Counted from the stretch's first letter, positions 1-12,120 are shown. The stretch: 64,000 bases of DNA from Heliopora coerulea (GCA_030142905.1 JASJOG010000010.1:1997501-2061500), one strand, 5' to 3'. The notes: generated by a model not told the origin, from the sequence alone. Program-made: numbers and translations.

Positions 1-514
1 AACCAACGCTTTGCAATAGGCTGGCAACTGAGCTACGAAGGCTGTTCCCGAGAGCTTGGTCCGAGTTCTTTATTTGTAACGGTGGTGATATGAACGTAGC
101 TACAAGCCGCGAAATTTGGTAGGCAAGAGGATTAACTACATGGTAATTTAATATGGATAATACAAGTAGATGTACTTGATTCGTTGAGACTGCATTAAGC
201 ATAACACATTTAAATTACGAATCAGTACAATTAGTAGCCAAAAATCTACTTTATGAGTCCCTTGGTGCAATCTTTCGAGAATCTCAAGAGTCATAAACTT
301 TCTAGGTTTAGAGCTTGTAGAGAATGGATACTTACAAGATTTACATACACTAAACTACTACATTCTCTACAATATATAACAGTACAGTTCGTTAAATATA
401 CAATGTTCTCTGGCCCCGTAGTCAGCCTAAATTTAGTGGGCCTAAATACGTTCATGCTTCACATCAGTGTGGGTTATTTTGGGATTTGTTCTTCATTTCC
501 GCCTTATTTCTTAG
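1..514 (+). other. Intron sequence of the phosphatase gene
   Basis: AT-rich, ends in the acceptor of the first visible exon. No coding or repeat signal recognised. Confidence 0.6.
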
Positions 515-662
515 TGCTGGTTGTGGACGCACAGGAACTTTTATCGCTCTGGATTATATTCTACAGAAGCTTCAGGAAGAGCGTGAATCGGATTTAATGG
601 TTGATGTCCAGCATTTTGTTAGAGAAATGCGTGGTCAACGTGTTCTTATGGTTCAAACGCAG
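515..662 (+). CDS. PTP exon: D1 catalytic P-loop
   Basis: Acceptor TTCTTAG at 508-514. The exon opens with the single base that completes the Ser codon of [10 protein letters not shown], then runs 49 codons to ...MVQTQ with donor GTAGCT. The catalytic Cys itself is encoded upstream of the window; the P-loop Arg is here. Encodes the helices after the P-loop. Confidence 0.9.
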
Positions 663-3600
663 GTAGCTACGTAAATCCTTTAGTATCTAATAGTTGTTTT
701 TTGTTTGTCACAATTGAAGTTGTAGCTGCAACTTTGGCCCTGTCCTAAATTTTGGGTAATTTTTGTCAGCTGTGTTCTGAACAAGATTTTTGATTCGAGA
801 TATAGCCTACGTTATTTAGAATGACGTCATTCATATTGTGACTGAATGCAAGGAGAAGTTCACATTTGGCATATATCGACTCCAGAAGAACTTCAACAGC
901 AGAGACCACCACAGAAAACAAGGGTACTGTATTCCTCGCCTAAAAGGGCACTTTTTGCCCCTCCGAGAAGGGCATTTTCAGGTCAGAAAGGGGCACGTAA
1001 TCCTAATGCCCCCGGTTCCGTGGCCTATGGACTTTGGACTGAAATATCAGCGAGGACTAACGATGAAATTCCTTACTCAAAAATTATCTTACCACTACAT
1101 GAAGGAAATTTCAACCAGTACCGACCTTTCGAAATTTTAGCCCGATTAACCGGCCAGAAGTTCATATTCAGACAATTCAAAATGTAGCCTTGAGGTTTTC
1201 AAAGATAATACATAAATGTCTCAAATTTCATGAGAGTTTCCTGCCATGATTCAGTTCCTTTAATCTTTACCTCCACATTTGCCTGTCATCAAAGAATTGT
1301 CAAACTTTATGATTATGCTGGTTTTCTTTTATTATTTTCTATTATTAGCAACAATACGAGTTTATTCACACAGCGATTCTGGAGGCAGCTACCTTTTCCC
1401 ACACAGAAATCTCCGCTGCCGATATACGTGTTAAGGCAGCCATTCTTCGAGAGATGATCCCAGGCTCTGGCAAAACAAAAGCTAAAGAGGAATTTCAGGT
1501 ATTCTTTAAGGCTATAAATATGAATCATACTAATAGTAACCCAAATATATGCTAAGAATACCTTTCTTTGATCAACTGATGGAAACTTTGATTTCAAAAG
1601 AATCACCCTGGCCAAGAATATCCATCATGAATAAAGACACTTTAAAAAAAATTAACAAAGGGCCACGAAAACTGGAGTTCTTTCCATTAAGTTTGTGGCA
1701 TCCATCTATTTCTGTCGCATATACAAACGTACAAATAACGACTCGTTTGTAACACGTCCTGGAACATGTTACAACAACGGGGGTATTTGACCTGCTGGAG
1801 TGCTACAAGCTTGTTGCTACAAAAATTTTGTTGCATCTTTTAAAGTCGAAGGGCTATTACAGCTTTATCTAACTTGTTCGGAAGACTTCTTATCGAGTCG
1901 GATGCAGTCATTAATGTTAACAGACTTGTTCGAGGATATGCCAAGATGGCATTTGCTCTGACAAACCTGTTAGAAGTGAGCCATGCACCTGTTTGTTTCG
2001 TGCGTTTCCGCATTTTACGCTTCTGACATGTATGTGAGCGATGCCGAGGTAATAAAAGCAAATGTCGAAGAAAAATAAGCATAAGCCAGAGGTAATCTAT
2101 ATACTCTGCACGAAGTTAGGGCTGGACAACTTTTTTACCCTCAATTTACAATTTTTCATTGCTAGGCCTCAAAACCAATAAAACGCAAGCAAAAATATCT
2201 ACACAAATCAGTAATAATCTACGATTAGTTTTGCTCATAGAAATCAAATTCGTTAGATTCTAAGCGTAAAACCTTTCAAAAAATTTAAATGCAGAAAATT
2301 CTATTCGTTTATGTATTATTTTTGCTGATATATCGTTTTTTACATTATTTAGAAACTGAAGCAACGTAGCATTACAGAAACTTGTGAACATGCCTTGTCC
2401 GTCGATAATGAAAGAAAGAACCGTTCTCAAGTCATACCATGTAGGTTTCGAGTCCTGTTTGATATAAATGTTGGATATATAACATACGTGTTGGACTTGG
2501 ACAATATGATGTTCAAGCAAAATTATCTGTTAAATTCAGAGGTACTTCTAACGCTTGTCACTAGAATGCTTGGCACTGATTGGTTGAACAGATTTCATTG
2601 AAGGTTTTGATAGTGCTCGATTAAGACCTCTCTTAAATTCCTGACACCAAGTTGGATTCAAAATCTTATTTCGTATAATTTTTAACTACTGCAAAAACCC
2701 ATCGAGCACAAACCGTGCAAGTAACATGACGAATCATTCGAGGCATCCAAGACGAAAAGTATTATGTACTTTGATGGACATCATTCGTTCGTTTGTTCGT
2801 TCGTCTGTTTATTCATTCATTCATTCATTCATTTCTTCATTCATTCATTCAAAGTTGTATGTTTTTTTTGAATAGCATTCGTTCGTATTGTTATTTCTAT
2901 AGTCTCTAAAAAAATTTACGAGCGCGTTTTTAACTTGAAATTATGGCTTACCTAGGTAAAAACGAACGTCTGAATTCTTCCTGGAAGACCTGTTTTGAAT
3001 TTTTTTTTTTGTCATTTTTATTGTTTATATGCCATAAAATATCTATTAACTGGCTAAGTACCCAGGAAAAAATTTACATGACGTCTACATAGAAAGCTGG
3101 TATTATCTATCATCCAGTTTGTATGTTGTTTAGGGTGGAGTTTCTACTTTTATTATCTGCACTATTAACCTCACTTCTGTGCTCACTCTTTGTGAACGCA
3201 TCATCCTTAACTTCATTAAACATAGCCGTATTGCCAATATTAGTCTTCATGTAACTATCTTTATCGAGTTTACTAGTAATTACGACGTTTTTTTTTTTTT
3301 GATTTGGCCAAATGAACACACTTTCATGAACATCCATGTATGCTTATAAAAGTTTATTTCCCGATAATAAACCGCAAACGTTTGGAAATACCTGCCGCTC
3401 TTCTTGGGATTGACTCCTATGAACCCATATATAACTGGCAATACCTTTGCGCTGTTTTAGATGACTACAATCGTGTTCATCTGGGAGAGATGGCGAACCA
3501 AACGGATTACATCAACGCAAGCTTTATTTCGGTAAGAAAATTACTAGTTAATTTTGTGTGACAGTATAATTTAACCCTTTTTAATTAAGACTGATGGGCA

Positions 3601-4848
3601 AAATCTATTCGCTGTAGGCTTTGACATTTAATATCTTCATCTATTCAAGATATCCACCTTGCGTTTGTCTTTTTTTTTCAATTTTTGTTTCCTTTCTTGC
3701 AATGAAAACCAGCGAAAAATATTGATCAAGAAAAAGTTACAGGTGATTTCATAATCCCTGCAGTTACAAAATAGCGATTGCAAAATTTTGAAATTTTTAA
3801 TTTTTTTTTGTTGATTTTTACCAGAAAACCACTTTTAATTCAAGTTAGTAAACCTTAAAAAAAATTTATGAAACGTAACAGTATAGATTCTACACGAAAC
3901 TCTCAACATCGCACAGCCAAGACTTCATGACTACGTCATTTTTTCCCTCCATGACAAATTGTGACGTTTCTAAAGTTTAAATCGGACGTAGATTATTCGG
4001 TGAAAATTTTGCCGCTTAAGTTTTATCAATAGCTCGTGAGGTATTTTCTTGCAGGCAATTTCCACTCCTTCCCCACTACTATCGGTACAAAGAATCGAAA
4101 GAAAATCTCGTCTGAGTAGGGTTAAGTGTTGTGAACCGTTTGCAACTTCTGCCTTTTTTTAGCTGATAATTTTACTGAAATTAATCCTTAATCATCATCA
4201 GTCATGACGAACTTTAATGATAATTCACCAAAACTTTATTACGCTTTGACGCAATGTAGTTATTTTCAGTGCTTTCTTAGCAACTTCATGAGTTCTTCTA
4301 AAACGGTTTAATTATACCTGAGCTTTGACTTCAAAATGAAAGCGGTGACCTACTCGCACGCCTGTCTTCATGTAAGATTTCGTGTAAATGGGTCCAAATG
4401 ATACTTTTGCGAAAAAAGTATTTTAATGGAAAATTTTCCCTTACATATCTGTGTTTTTTCGGAGTATATTTAAAACCGTTTCGGTCGTTAGCTTTGTGTA
4501 TAAGAAATGTTAGTTATAAACACCACTGTTCACCAAGTAGTTGATACAAAAACCATCAAGTTTAATAACTTTACCTGAAACATTAGTTAATACTGGCCTT
4601 AATAAAAGTTCACAGTAGTTTTGTGTCACAACTTTTTTATGAGCTCTGTCAAGTGGCGTTTCAGATTCTGATACTTTTTGTCCGTGGTCTCACTATCGAG
4701 AAGCCCTATTATGCTCTTTCAGTTTCTGCTTTTTGTCCCCTTTAATTTCATTCGAACGTTTGTTGTAACGTTTCCTTCGGATTGGCAATCTAACTTCTCG
4801 TTCGTCTACTATCTCGCTCAAGAATTTTTGTTACCGTTGTTTTCTCTC

Positions 4849-4890
<42 letters not shown>

Positions 4891-7800
4891 CATCTCTGTG
4901 CAATCATTCAAACCTTTCCCGATCAGAGCCACCGCTTTTCTGTTTTAATCTTCTTCTTCTGTTAGTTGTTTTGTTGCCTTCCTTAGCGATAAACAACACT
5001 TAACCTAAAATTCTAGTTTTCGACTAGCAAAAAAATCCCTTTAAGGAAGTATACGTTGAAAATTATTTGTTGATAACAACGGTTTTACTGATTTCTACTC
5101 TTTTTGCCAGGACTCCACGTTCCGACGTGGCTTAGTTGGTCAGGCGACCATGAATATAAATACAAAAACCTAAAATGAGATTTTGCTCTCCTAGTCTTCA
5201 ACCAGTAAATGGACCACAAGCATGTCGAGATTAATATCCTTGCACCACGCTTCGCGCTGTGGGCGAGAGGATAACTTGCCAACATCGATATCGAAAGTTC
5301 TTTATTTAACATGGTTCGCATAACCAGCCATTATTCCATCATCCATAAGTAGTATGCCTAAAATAACATCCTCTTGCAATACAAGAAAGAATTTATAAAC
5401 TTCAAAAATATGTTGCCAGATTAATCTTGGACATTGAACGTCCTACCGATATGAACAACGAAGACTTGTTTCATGAACTCAACTCGATAACTTTTTATCA
5501 AAGGTTTCAGTATGGTAGAGCCATAATTGTTTATAAATGCATAAACAATATGGCCTCAGAAAAATTGAATTATATTTTTGTTACTGTAAATACCTTACAT
5601 TCTAGAACAACTAGACAGTCAGTGCATGATGATCTTTTTCACTAAAATGTAGACTTTCTTTACCACAGCAGTCTTTTTATTTTAAAGGTGCGAAACTTTG
5701 GAATAGTCTATCAGTTGAACTAAGGATATAAGAATACTGTAACATCTTTTAAGTGTGCCAGTTTAAAGTACTTTTGTGGTTAATCATTTTAGTTATTGAC
5801 GTTTTATGTTGAATAATTGTAATTTTGAATACTGTTCTTTTTTCTTTTTCGAGAGCCGTTTCAGTTATATTATTAACATGTACTGGTTAAATACGTTACT
5901 CTTATTAAATAATGCTTTAATAACATTAATAATAATAATAATACAGTACAACAAAAAATGAATTGACTGACCCAACCACAACGTGATCGTGGATGCAAAG
6001 TTATAGAACCAGCGAGACCCACATCTAATAACTTCTTATTGTTAATACTATACTAATTTTCGCATGTAATTTAACAAACATTAAAGTGTGAATTTAAATT
6101 TCTTTTCCAGGGCTATCAACATTCTAAAAATTTCATTGCTACCCAATATCCCATGTCCAATACTGTCAGCGATTTTTGGAGAATGATTCTGGAACAAAAA
6201 TGTGGCGTAATTGTTTGCATTTCTACTAAAGCAGAACAGGTAAATCTTTTTTTTTTAATTTGAGTAGAAGTATATCTCATCAAAACCACACTACTAAAAT
6301 CTATCACAGCGCAAATATAGCAAGCTGTAACATTTTCTTCTGGAATTGACAACTGATAACTGTTTTGTGTAGCAGTTGTAGGATTAGTTAAGTGAGTAGC
6401 GTTAGTTGTAGCAGTAGCAACAGCAGTAGCAGCATCAATAGCAGCAGTGATCGTAGTGTCAGCAATAGCTGTAGCAGACGTTGTTGCGGTTAGCTGTAGT
6501 AGCAATAGCAGAAGCAGTATCATGCAGTAGCAGCAGCGGCAGCAGCATTAAGTAGCAGCAGAAGCAGTAGCACTGCAATAGCAGTCATAGTAGTAGTTCA
6601 CTTATGGCACCAGTTGTCGTAATAGTAGTCGCAGTGGTAGTAGTAGTCGTAGTCGTAGTCGTAGTGGTAGTCGTAGTCGTAGTGGTAGTAGTGGTAGTAG
6701 CAGGAGGAGTAGTAGTAGGAGTAGTAATAATAGGAGTACGAATAGTAGGAGGAGTAGGAGTAGGAGTAGTAGGAATAGGAGTAGTAGGAGTAGGGGTAAG
6801 AGAAGATGTAGGAGTAGGAGTAGGAGTACTAGTAGCTGTAGCACCAACTGTAGCCGCAGCCGTAGCAGCAGCTGTAGTAACGGCATTAGTAGCGGCAGTA
6901 GCATAGCAATACTAGCAGCAGTAAGGAAAATAACGAATATGATGATAATAATTATGATGATGATGATTATCCAGGGACTCAGATTAAAGAGCGACATTTA
7001 CTTGTACACACTGGTACATAACCGGCATAAACTATCATCTCTATTGGCCATCATCTCAGTTCTTTTAGTTCAATGGTTAGAGAATCTAGCTTGGCACTCA
7101 AAGGTCGTACGTTTGATCCCGTTAATGGCTCAGAAATTTACAACTGTAAATACCTTGATAGTTTGCTCTATAACCTATATCAATACAATTCTACCACTGC
7201 ATACTTGTCGTGATGATTGATATAATTAGAATTCACAGATTAAGACTCGCGGAATTACTGGTATATATCACCCTATCATTACAAGCCACTACTTAAATGT
7301 AACCTTTGCTAACTACTTGAGTCTTTGTAACTGAATGGTTACCGAATCTTGCTGGCGATCAGAAGGCTTCTTGTTTGTCACCCAAAACAGGTCCTTAGAA
7401 AAATTTTGATTCTTTAAAGATCTGAGAGGATGCACAACAGCACATTCACAATAGTCTCGCGTACACATCGAGCGTTTGCATCCCTTCACGTTTTCAACTG
7501 ATTTCCTAATTCAGCAAGTGATTTTTTTTTGTCCTTTAGTACGAGTTTGGGATTTACTGCCCTGATAAAGGCTTTTCATCCTACGGTCCGATCACCGTAG
7601 CATTTGAAGAAATTAACAAAGATTTTATAGCTTCGGGAATTGTTGTTAGAAAATTTAAACTGACCGACACGAGGGTAAGTGCTCTTCAAATTTGGTTTTA
7701 AATATTTAATCAAAGCATACAGGACATATATAAAGGGAAATAATTGATCGTTGGACAAAGCTTTGCAAATGTAATGAAAAATAATAAAATCATTTACTTA

Positions 7801-10800
7801 GTTTATAACAAAAATAAGGATACCAGAATATCCTTTCTTATGGAGACGGAGTGTTCAAGAGAAAGGTGCGGTTTCTTTATCTACGTTTATATTTATAATT
7901 CATTCGTGAAAGGAAACGAAAGCAATAAATAAATATAGAAATTGTGCCTGTTGATTGGCTAAGGGCTGTCTTCCTTTAACTTGATGAAAGCATCATCCTG
8001 AACAGTCAGGAGATTTTGTTGTCCTGAGAAAAAAGGAGAGCTATTTCCATTATGTTTGCAGGTTATTCTAATAATAGAAATGGAATGCATTTTTTAAAAA
8101 AACAAACAAGCAAACTCAAAATGGTGAAAACGCGAATTCTTCGGACTTGTGTTCTCGCTGGATTTTCTTATTCTTCGAACATCCACTCGAGTTCTTATAA
8201 TTCGATGGAATTAAGAAAAATGTACTTTGTTTCCTAAATACATGCACTTTTTTACTTAGTTACAATTTTGCACGAAATTGTCTAGTACATGTCTTTAGGT
8301 AACTCTCTAATATTACTGTTTATGTTTCTTATCAAGGATACCAAAGGCTGTCCACTCGTTGTTACACATTTTCACTTCCTCGGCTGGCCGCGCAATGGTC
8401 TCCCAGATGCTCCATCGATGTTACAGCTTCTGGCGGAAGTAGAGAGGGCTCAAAGGTTTTCTGGAAATACGTTGGTAACGGTCCACTGCAGGTTTGAAAC
8501 TGCCTGATAAGATACTTCTTGATAACGAGTGTGCTCCTAGAGAAGAAATCTTCATAAGTGAAGAAAGGGAATGATTTGTTGGCGGCTATTTCGCAAAATA
8601 CTGTAGAATACATTTCATACACGCTAATAATTTTTGAGGAAAACTATGTTTGATTTTTGACCAACTTTTTTAAAACATTTAATATACATCAAAATTTAAA
8701 ATTTTGGCCTATTAAGTATCCTGCCAAAGCTTGCTCAAAGAATACAAGATCTACTTTTATAGAAGCAAAGAGATACAATTGCTGGCAAGACTTAACTCAT
8801 AAATGGCGTGTCAGTTTATTTACAGCATTGAACCTTTAGCTGAGATTGGGCCTGAAGCATCTGTTGATATTTTTGTTAATAAGTCACAGAAAAAATACTT
8901 GATAATATCATGCAAGCATATTAAGCGTATAATATGCACAACCGATGAAGGAAACGTGTTTCTGTATGTTTCCAATCAGGAATTTCAGGTCACATCCAAG
9001 GATTGAAATAAATTTAGTTTCGATTTTCATGTCCGGCAAAATCAATGACTAACAATAACAATTAATTATAACGTGTAAACCACCGCACAAACCATTAAAA
9101 GCCTAACTAAAGATCCGTTTACACTTGCGATCTTGTACGTTGTGATTGTCCTCCTGATGTATGCAATAAATCCACTACTGCCTATGCAGCAGTATTTACT
9201 CTTTTGGTTCGCTTCAGCTTGTCCTCGATGCTCTCATCAGTTAATACACATACTCCAAGATGTCAATCGCAAGGTACCAAAATCGCAAGTGTAAACGGGT
9301 GTTAAGTCTGATCTTTTAATCAATAACCTATAACGGCCGATAAGAAATTGATTAATTGAGGTTGGTAGTCTGGAGATATTTTGAAAACTTCTCGAGCGAA
9401 GTCGTCCTTTTATAGTTTTGAAATCGTAATTATTATAGTGTCATAAAATTGTTTAGCTCAGAGTCTCTGAGGTTTACCCACCTTTTTCACCCGGCAGTTG
9501 TGCAACTGTTCTTTTGTATTTTGTATTTGAGTTAGATCTGCATGTAATGTGCGTACAATTTTTATGCTATCATAATGGTAAGATAAAGTAAAACCTTTGT
9601 TCAAAGAAGGTTGCACGAAATACTAAAAAATTCTAATAAACCTGTATTTTCATCCATGAAAACCAAACTAATAATTTGATATGGCACAGACAGATTTCGG
9701 CAAACATCTCTTCTGTTCAAATGGTGCTCATGTAAAATGTCGGCCAATGTATCATTTCGTGTTTTCACTCGTTTTATGCCATTCGCACTTCTTAACCTGT
9801 AACTGTATGAAAGTATAACTAGTTTTGGACTCAGCACGACGGCGAGAATTGTCGACGACTGTGTCATTTGCATCTGTGTTGCTTCTCATATTGTTGAGGA
9901 GTTATCTAATTCACCCTTCGGCTTTGGTGCAAGAAACTAACCTCGGCCTTGATAATCCTCGCTGTCATACTGAAACTCATCCGATGATCATTAATTATCA
10001 TATATTAATCAGGGATCTGTAATCAAATATTAATCAGGGAACTGATCAAAACATGGAAAACTTCATATCTGGTAGATAACTCCCTTTTCAGAAAAAAAAA
10101 AAATATCGAAAGCTTGACTGTTCAAAACAACAAGAACACTGTTGACTAAATTCGCCTAGATTATTATCCGCCGCATAATGAACAAACCCCAGTAGACAAG
10201 TTATCCAGCGTTTGAAAACCGTATAGATGAAATACCGTATTGATTTATTGTCTTGTAATCATTATATTCTGTCACCTTTCAGTGATGGTTCTGGTCGTAC
10301 GGGATCGTTCTGTGCCATCGTATCTGCCATCGAAAGGGTGAAACTGGAAAACAGCCTTGACTTGGTAATGACAGTAAGAAATTTGCAAGCACAAAGACCG
10401 GAAATGGTTGAAAATGAGGTATGATTTCCGCCTAGTACTTCTTTCTCAGTTAAGTAATGTATATCAATATTTTAAAGTAGAATATCCCAAAAACTATGAC
10501 TACTAATACCACTGGCACAACTTACCCAGACGAAGACATTAAAATGGTGACGTCGATAACAATGAGTTTAAAAAGCTTATTATACGGGGGGAAAGTGAAT
10601 GTTTCATGTTCTGTTCTCCTAGAAAATTGAAAAATATGTAGAGTCCTATGTTTTCCTTTATTGTTGATAAGGAAAACATAGGACTCTACATAGATGACGG
10701 ACTGGTTTTGTTGGAGAATTGCACGGTCGTCCAGGCTGACAGATCAAGCAAAAAAAGGTTTAGGAAACGTTCGAGAAATTTGATCTGAAAGTCGCCGTAG

Positions 10801-11501
10801 TGGCCAACCAGAACTGAAAATAACAAACTTTTTGAACATCAAATTAATTTAACTTAAATGAAAGCAGCTGCCAACCGCACCGTAAATCAAACGATGAACC
10901 TCAATTTATCTGTAGTCACTCCAATCACCCGCCATCTATCATATAAAACAACTCCTATCAGCCATTGGTAAACGCATTTAAGTTTATTCATCAGATCGTT
11001 CATCGTTCGAAGCAGCATCCCAAGTGCAGTATATCATATACTCGTCTTGTTTTGACTCATATCTTGAGTTTTCCAAGATGTTTTTATTTTTCGGAATATG
11101 TTTTATTTCATAGTTTTTGCATAATCAACGCTCTGCAAACTTTCTTATGTGTGCATGCGAGGGTCTAGGTACCAGGCGCACGGGGAATATGCTCTATCAG
11201 AGCACATTTCCTTTAATCACTATTTTTCTATTTGTACATAAATTGGAACCCATGTCTGCACATCCACCAACTGGCGAGACCTTATTACAGTCAGAACTGC
11301 CATTCCTTTCTTTTCTCGCACTAATTTTGTGAAACGTTTTCATATTTTTAGACACAGTATCAATTCTGCTATGATGCCGTTGCAGCTTTCATGGATTCCT
11401 TTGACGATCAGTTGTATGGTAATTTTAAAAGCCAAAGTGTTGACCTCAATATCTCTAATACTTCCGTCGACAAAGGAAAACATTTGGTTACCAAATTTTA
11501 A
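515..11501 (+). CDS. Receptor-type protein tyrosine phosphatase, 3' part (end of D1, all of D2)
   Basis: Family role: removes phosphate from phosphotyrosine on substrates at the inner plasma membrane. Recognised exons are 515-662, 1349-1498, 3353-3531, 6111-6239, 7540-7674, 8337-8491, 10283-10418 and 11352-11501 (stop 11499-11501), all GT-AG. The first exon carries the D1 P-loop [10 protein letters not shown]; the HC of the signature lies in an upstream exon outside the window. D2 has the NASFISG and DFWRMI motifs, a P-loop [10 protein letters not shown] split over two exons (HC-AG|T), and a final QYQFCYDAV helix. The D2 WPD position reads GWPRNG, so the general-acid Asp is absent, as expected of a weakly active or regulatory D2. 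Order and sequence resemble the RPTP alpha/epsilon type most. Exon 2 ends in phase 0 but exon 3 opens needing one upstream base, so a small exon between 1499 and 3352 is probably missing from this model. The extracellular, transmembrane and most D1 exons lie before the window. Confidence 0.9.
1349..1498 (+). CDS. PTP exon: end of D1 and D1-D2 linker
   Basis: Acceptor CTATTATTAG. Fifty codons starting [13 protein letters not shown], the last conserved D1 helix that follows MVQT, then a linker ending KEEFQ before donor GTATTC. Phase 0 at both ends. Confidence 0.88.
1499..3352 (+). other. Intron with (ATTC)n tract, possible unseen small exon
   Basis: Contains a short ATTC/ATTT tandem tract near 2806-2850 and otherwise unrecognised AT-rich DNA. 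A small exon with length one more than a multiple of three is expected somewhere here (phase argument), but I could not identify it. Confidence 0.5.
3353..3531 (+). CDS. PTP exon: start of D2
   Basis: Contains DDYNRVHL and DYINASFIS, the conserved start of a PTP domain, and ends in phase 0 at donor GTAAGA. The 5' boundary is uncertain: the only usable AG (3351-3352) leaves a two-base overhang that does not match the phase-0 end of the previous exon. A 20-residue stretch before DDYNR (around SYEPIYNW) looks like a lineage-specific insertion. Confidence 0.8.
3532..6110 (+). other. Intron with (TC)n tract and LINE remnant
   Basis: Holds a TC dinucleotide run (~4841-4888) and a LINE fragment (5385-5770, listed separately). 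Between 3532 and 4840 I see only AT-rich sequence. Confidence 0.6.
5385..5770 (+). pseudogene. LINE (CR1/L2-like) reverse transcriptase C-terminal fragment
   Basis: Reading [49 protein letters not shown] and HSRTTRQS matches the post-RT region of CR1-like non-LTR retrotransposons (thumb-like helices ending in the RTTRQ motif). It is followed in another frame by [14 protein letters not shown]. Frameshifted and truncated, on the same strand as the host gene. Confidence 0.7.
6111..6239 (+). CDS. PTP exon: D2 core
   Basis: Acceptor TCTTTTCCAG. Forty-three codons encoding [15 protein letters not shown] and [11 protein letters not shown], the FIATQGP-like and DFW motifs of PTP domains. The first Gly completes the NASFISG motif across the 2.6-kb intron. 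Confidence 0.92.
6600..6905. repeat. GTA-rich minisatellite
   Basis: Degenerate GTA/GTC/GGA triplet array inside a phosphatase intron. It yields spurious open frames of poly-Val on + and poly-Leu on -. The flank 6370-6600 is a related GCA/GTA-rich stretch. Confidence 0.85.
7068..7132 (+). repeat. tRNA-like SINE fragment
   Basis: An A-box-like TAGTTCAATGGTTAGAG and a B-box-like CGTTTGATCCCG about 40 bases apart resemble the head of tRNA-derived SINEs. A weaker relative (AACTGAATGGTTACCGAATC) lies near 7330. Confidence 0.45.
7540..7674 (+). CDS. PTP exon: D2 central sheet
   Basis: Acceptor TTTTTGTCCTTTAG, donor GTAAGT. Forty-five codons ([12 protein letters not shown]...KLTDTR). The sequence Y-x-x-YG-x-I-x-V matches the QYWP-SYG-ITV stretch of D2 domains in spacing, with the W of QYWP lost. 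Confidence 0.88.
8337..8491 (+). CDS. PTP exon: D2 WPD-loop region with WPR
   Basis: Encodes [21 protein letters not shown] and ends VTVHC plus AG, the first two bases of the Ser after the P-loop Cys. The usual WPD is WPR. The catalytic Cys is retained. Donor GTTTGA is weak compared with the others, but the frame joins perfectly to the next exon. Confidence 0.9.
9115..9299. mobile_element. Short TIR element (MITE) with CCGTTTACACTTGCGAT ends
   Basis: Left end CCGTTTACACTTGCGAT is repeated in reverse complement at 9283-9299, with further matching toward the inside (about 40 bp per arm, imperfect). Size ~185 bp, no coding. The end sequence is reminiscent of hAT-type MITEs; target duplication not clear. 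Confidence 0.6.
10283..10418 (+). CDS. PTP exon: D2 P-loop
   Basis: Acceptor TCACCTTTCAG. The first T completes Ser of [10 protein letters not shown], so D2 keeps both Cys and Arg of the CX5R site. Continues through [17 protein letters not shown] and [11 protein letters not shown] helices. Donor GTATGA. Confidence 0.93.
10637..10690. repeat. Perfect 22-bp hairpin
   Basis: Arms 10637-10658 and 10669-10690 are exact reverse complements around a 10-nt loop. The right arm overlaps the start of a PLE reverse-transcriptase remnant (GLYIDDGL). Confidence 0.9.
10676..10930 (+). pseudogene. PLE reverse-transcriptase scrap (YxDD region)
   Basis: Translates [14 protein letters not shown], then [16 protein letters not shown], parallel to GLYRDDGLAVI and FDDLGLKITTLTNQ in the longer PLE ORF at 12354-13445. 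Stops follow. Lies in the last phosphatase intron. Confidence 0.6.
11352..11501 (+). CDS. PTP exon: C-terminus and stop
   Basis: Acceptor CATATTTTTAG. Fifty codons: [17 protein letters not shown], the last PTP helix, then a 28-residue tail ending HLVTKF and TAA. Candidate poly(A) signals AATAAA lie at 11697 and 11786. Confidence 0.9.
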   Translation, partial: TQYQFCYDAVAAFMDSFDDQLYGNFKSQSVDLNISNTSVDKGKHLVTKF

Positions 11502-11696
11502 CTATTACGTAACAAGTCATGAAAGAATAGAAAACTTTGTTAAATCATGAAGTACTGAACAGCAGAACGTCGATTGCTTTGGACGATTATATCAAAAACT
11601 AGTCATTTCACGTAGCCATAACGCTAAAAGTTTTCAAAAGTAGTCTCAAGTAAGATCATACTAAGTCTCTTGAATTAAGCAGAAGAAATCATACAA

Positions 11697-11791
11697 AATA
11701 AAATATCTATCTCGCTATTTATGACCCTTGTACGTTCACCAGAATGGATCGTGACGGTATAATTGTTGAACGTGAATTGCTGTGTAATAAA
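11697..11791 (+). promoter_or_regulatory. Candidate poly(A) signals of the phosphatase gene
   Basis: AATAAA at 11697-11702 and again at 11786-11791, about 200 and 285 bases after the stop codon. Which one is used cannot be told from sequence. Confidence 0.5.
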
Positions 11792-11892
11792 GTAACGGTG
11801 TTTGGCGATGTGGAAAATATAACCTTGTCTGCTAAGTGATAGATTTTATACACCGGCAAACAAAAACGATTAGCCTATTTATCTGTTGAGTG

Positions 11893-12120
11893 TCCAGTGG
11901 TGTAACGCAGCGGCCGAAGGCCCCCCGGCTTATAGTATAATGGGGTCATTACGAGCGAAGCGAGCAAGCCTTTCACTACGGGCTGCGTAGGCCCCTGGGA
12001 GGTAATCCAGGGAGTGAAACCCTCGTAGGGGTCTAGGGGGCGAAAACCGCGGTGGCAGAGCGATTTTAGCATATTGAAAGCTCTGAGAATCGATTTCAGA
12101 GACACAATGAGGTCCCATAG
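11893..12120. repeat. GC-rich repeat with hAT-like end
   Basis: A GC-rich patch in AT-rich surroundings starting CAGTGGTGTAACGCAGCGG, similar to the CAGTGGCGTAGG end at 20375. No matching opposite terminus was found before the PLE, so it may be a truncated DNA transposon end. Tentative. Confidence 0.35.

Noticed and set aside
2050..2098. Candidate micro-exon [11 protein letters not shown] in the phosphatase intron
   Set aside because: It has AG and GT borders but a length of 33, which does not solve the phase problem.
2806..2850. CRISPR-like array of ATTC repeats
   Set aside because: Simple tandem repeat without spacers, in a eukaryotic intron.
6602..6997. Long open frames of poly-Val (+) and poly-Leu (-)
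   Set aside because: They are translations of the GTA-type triplet array, with no start context, splice links or domain.
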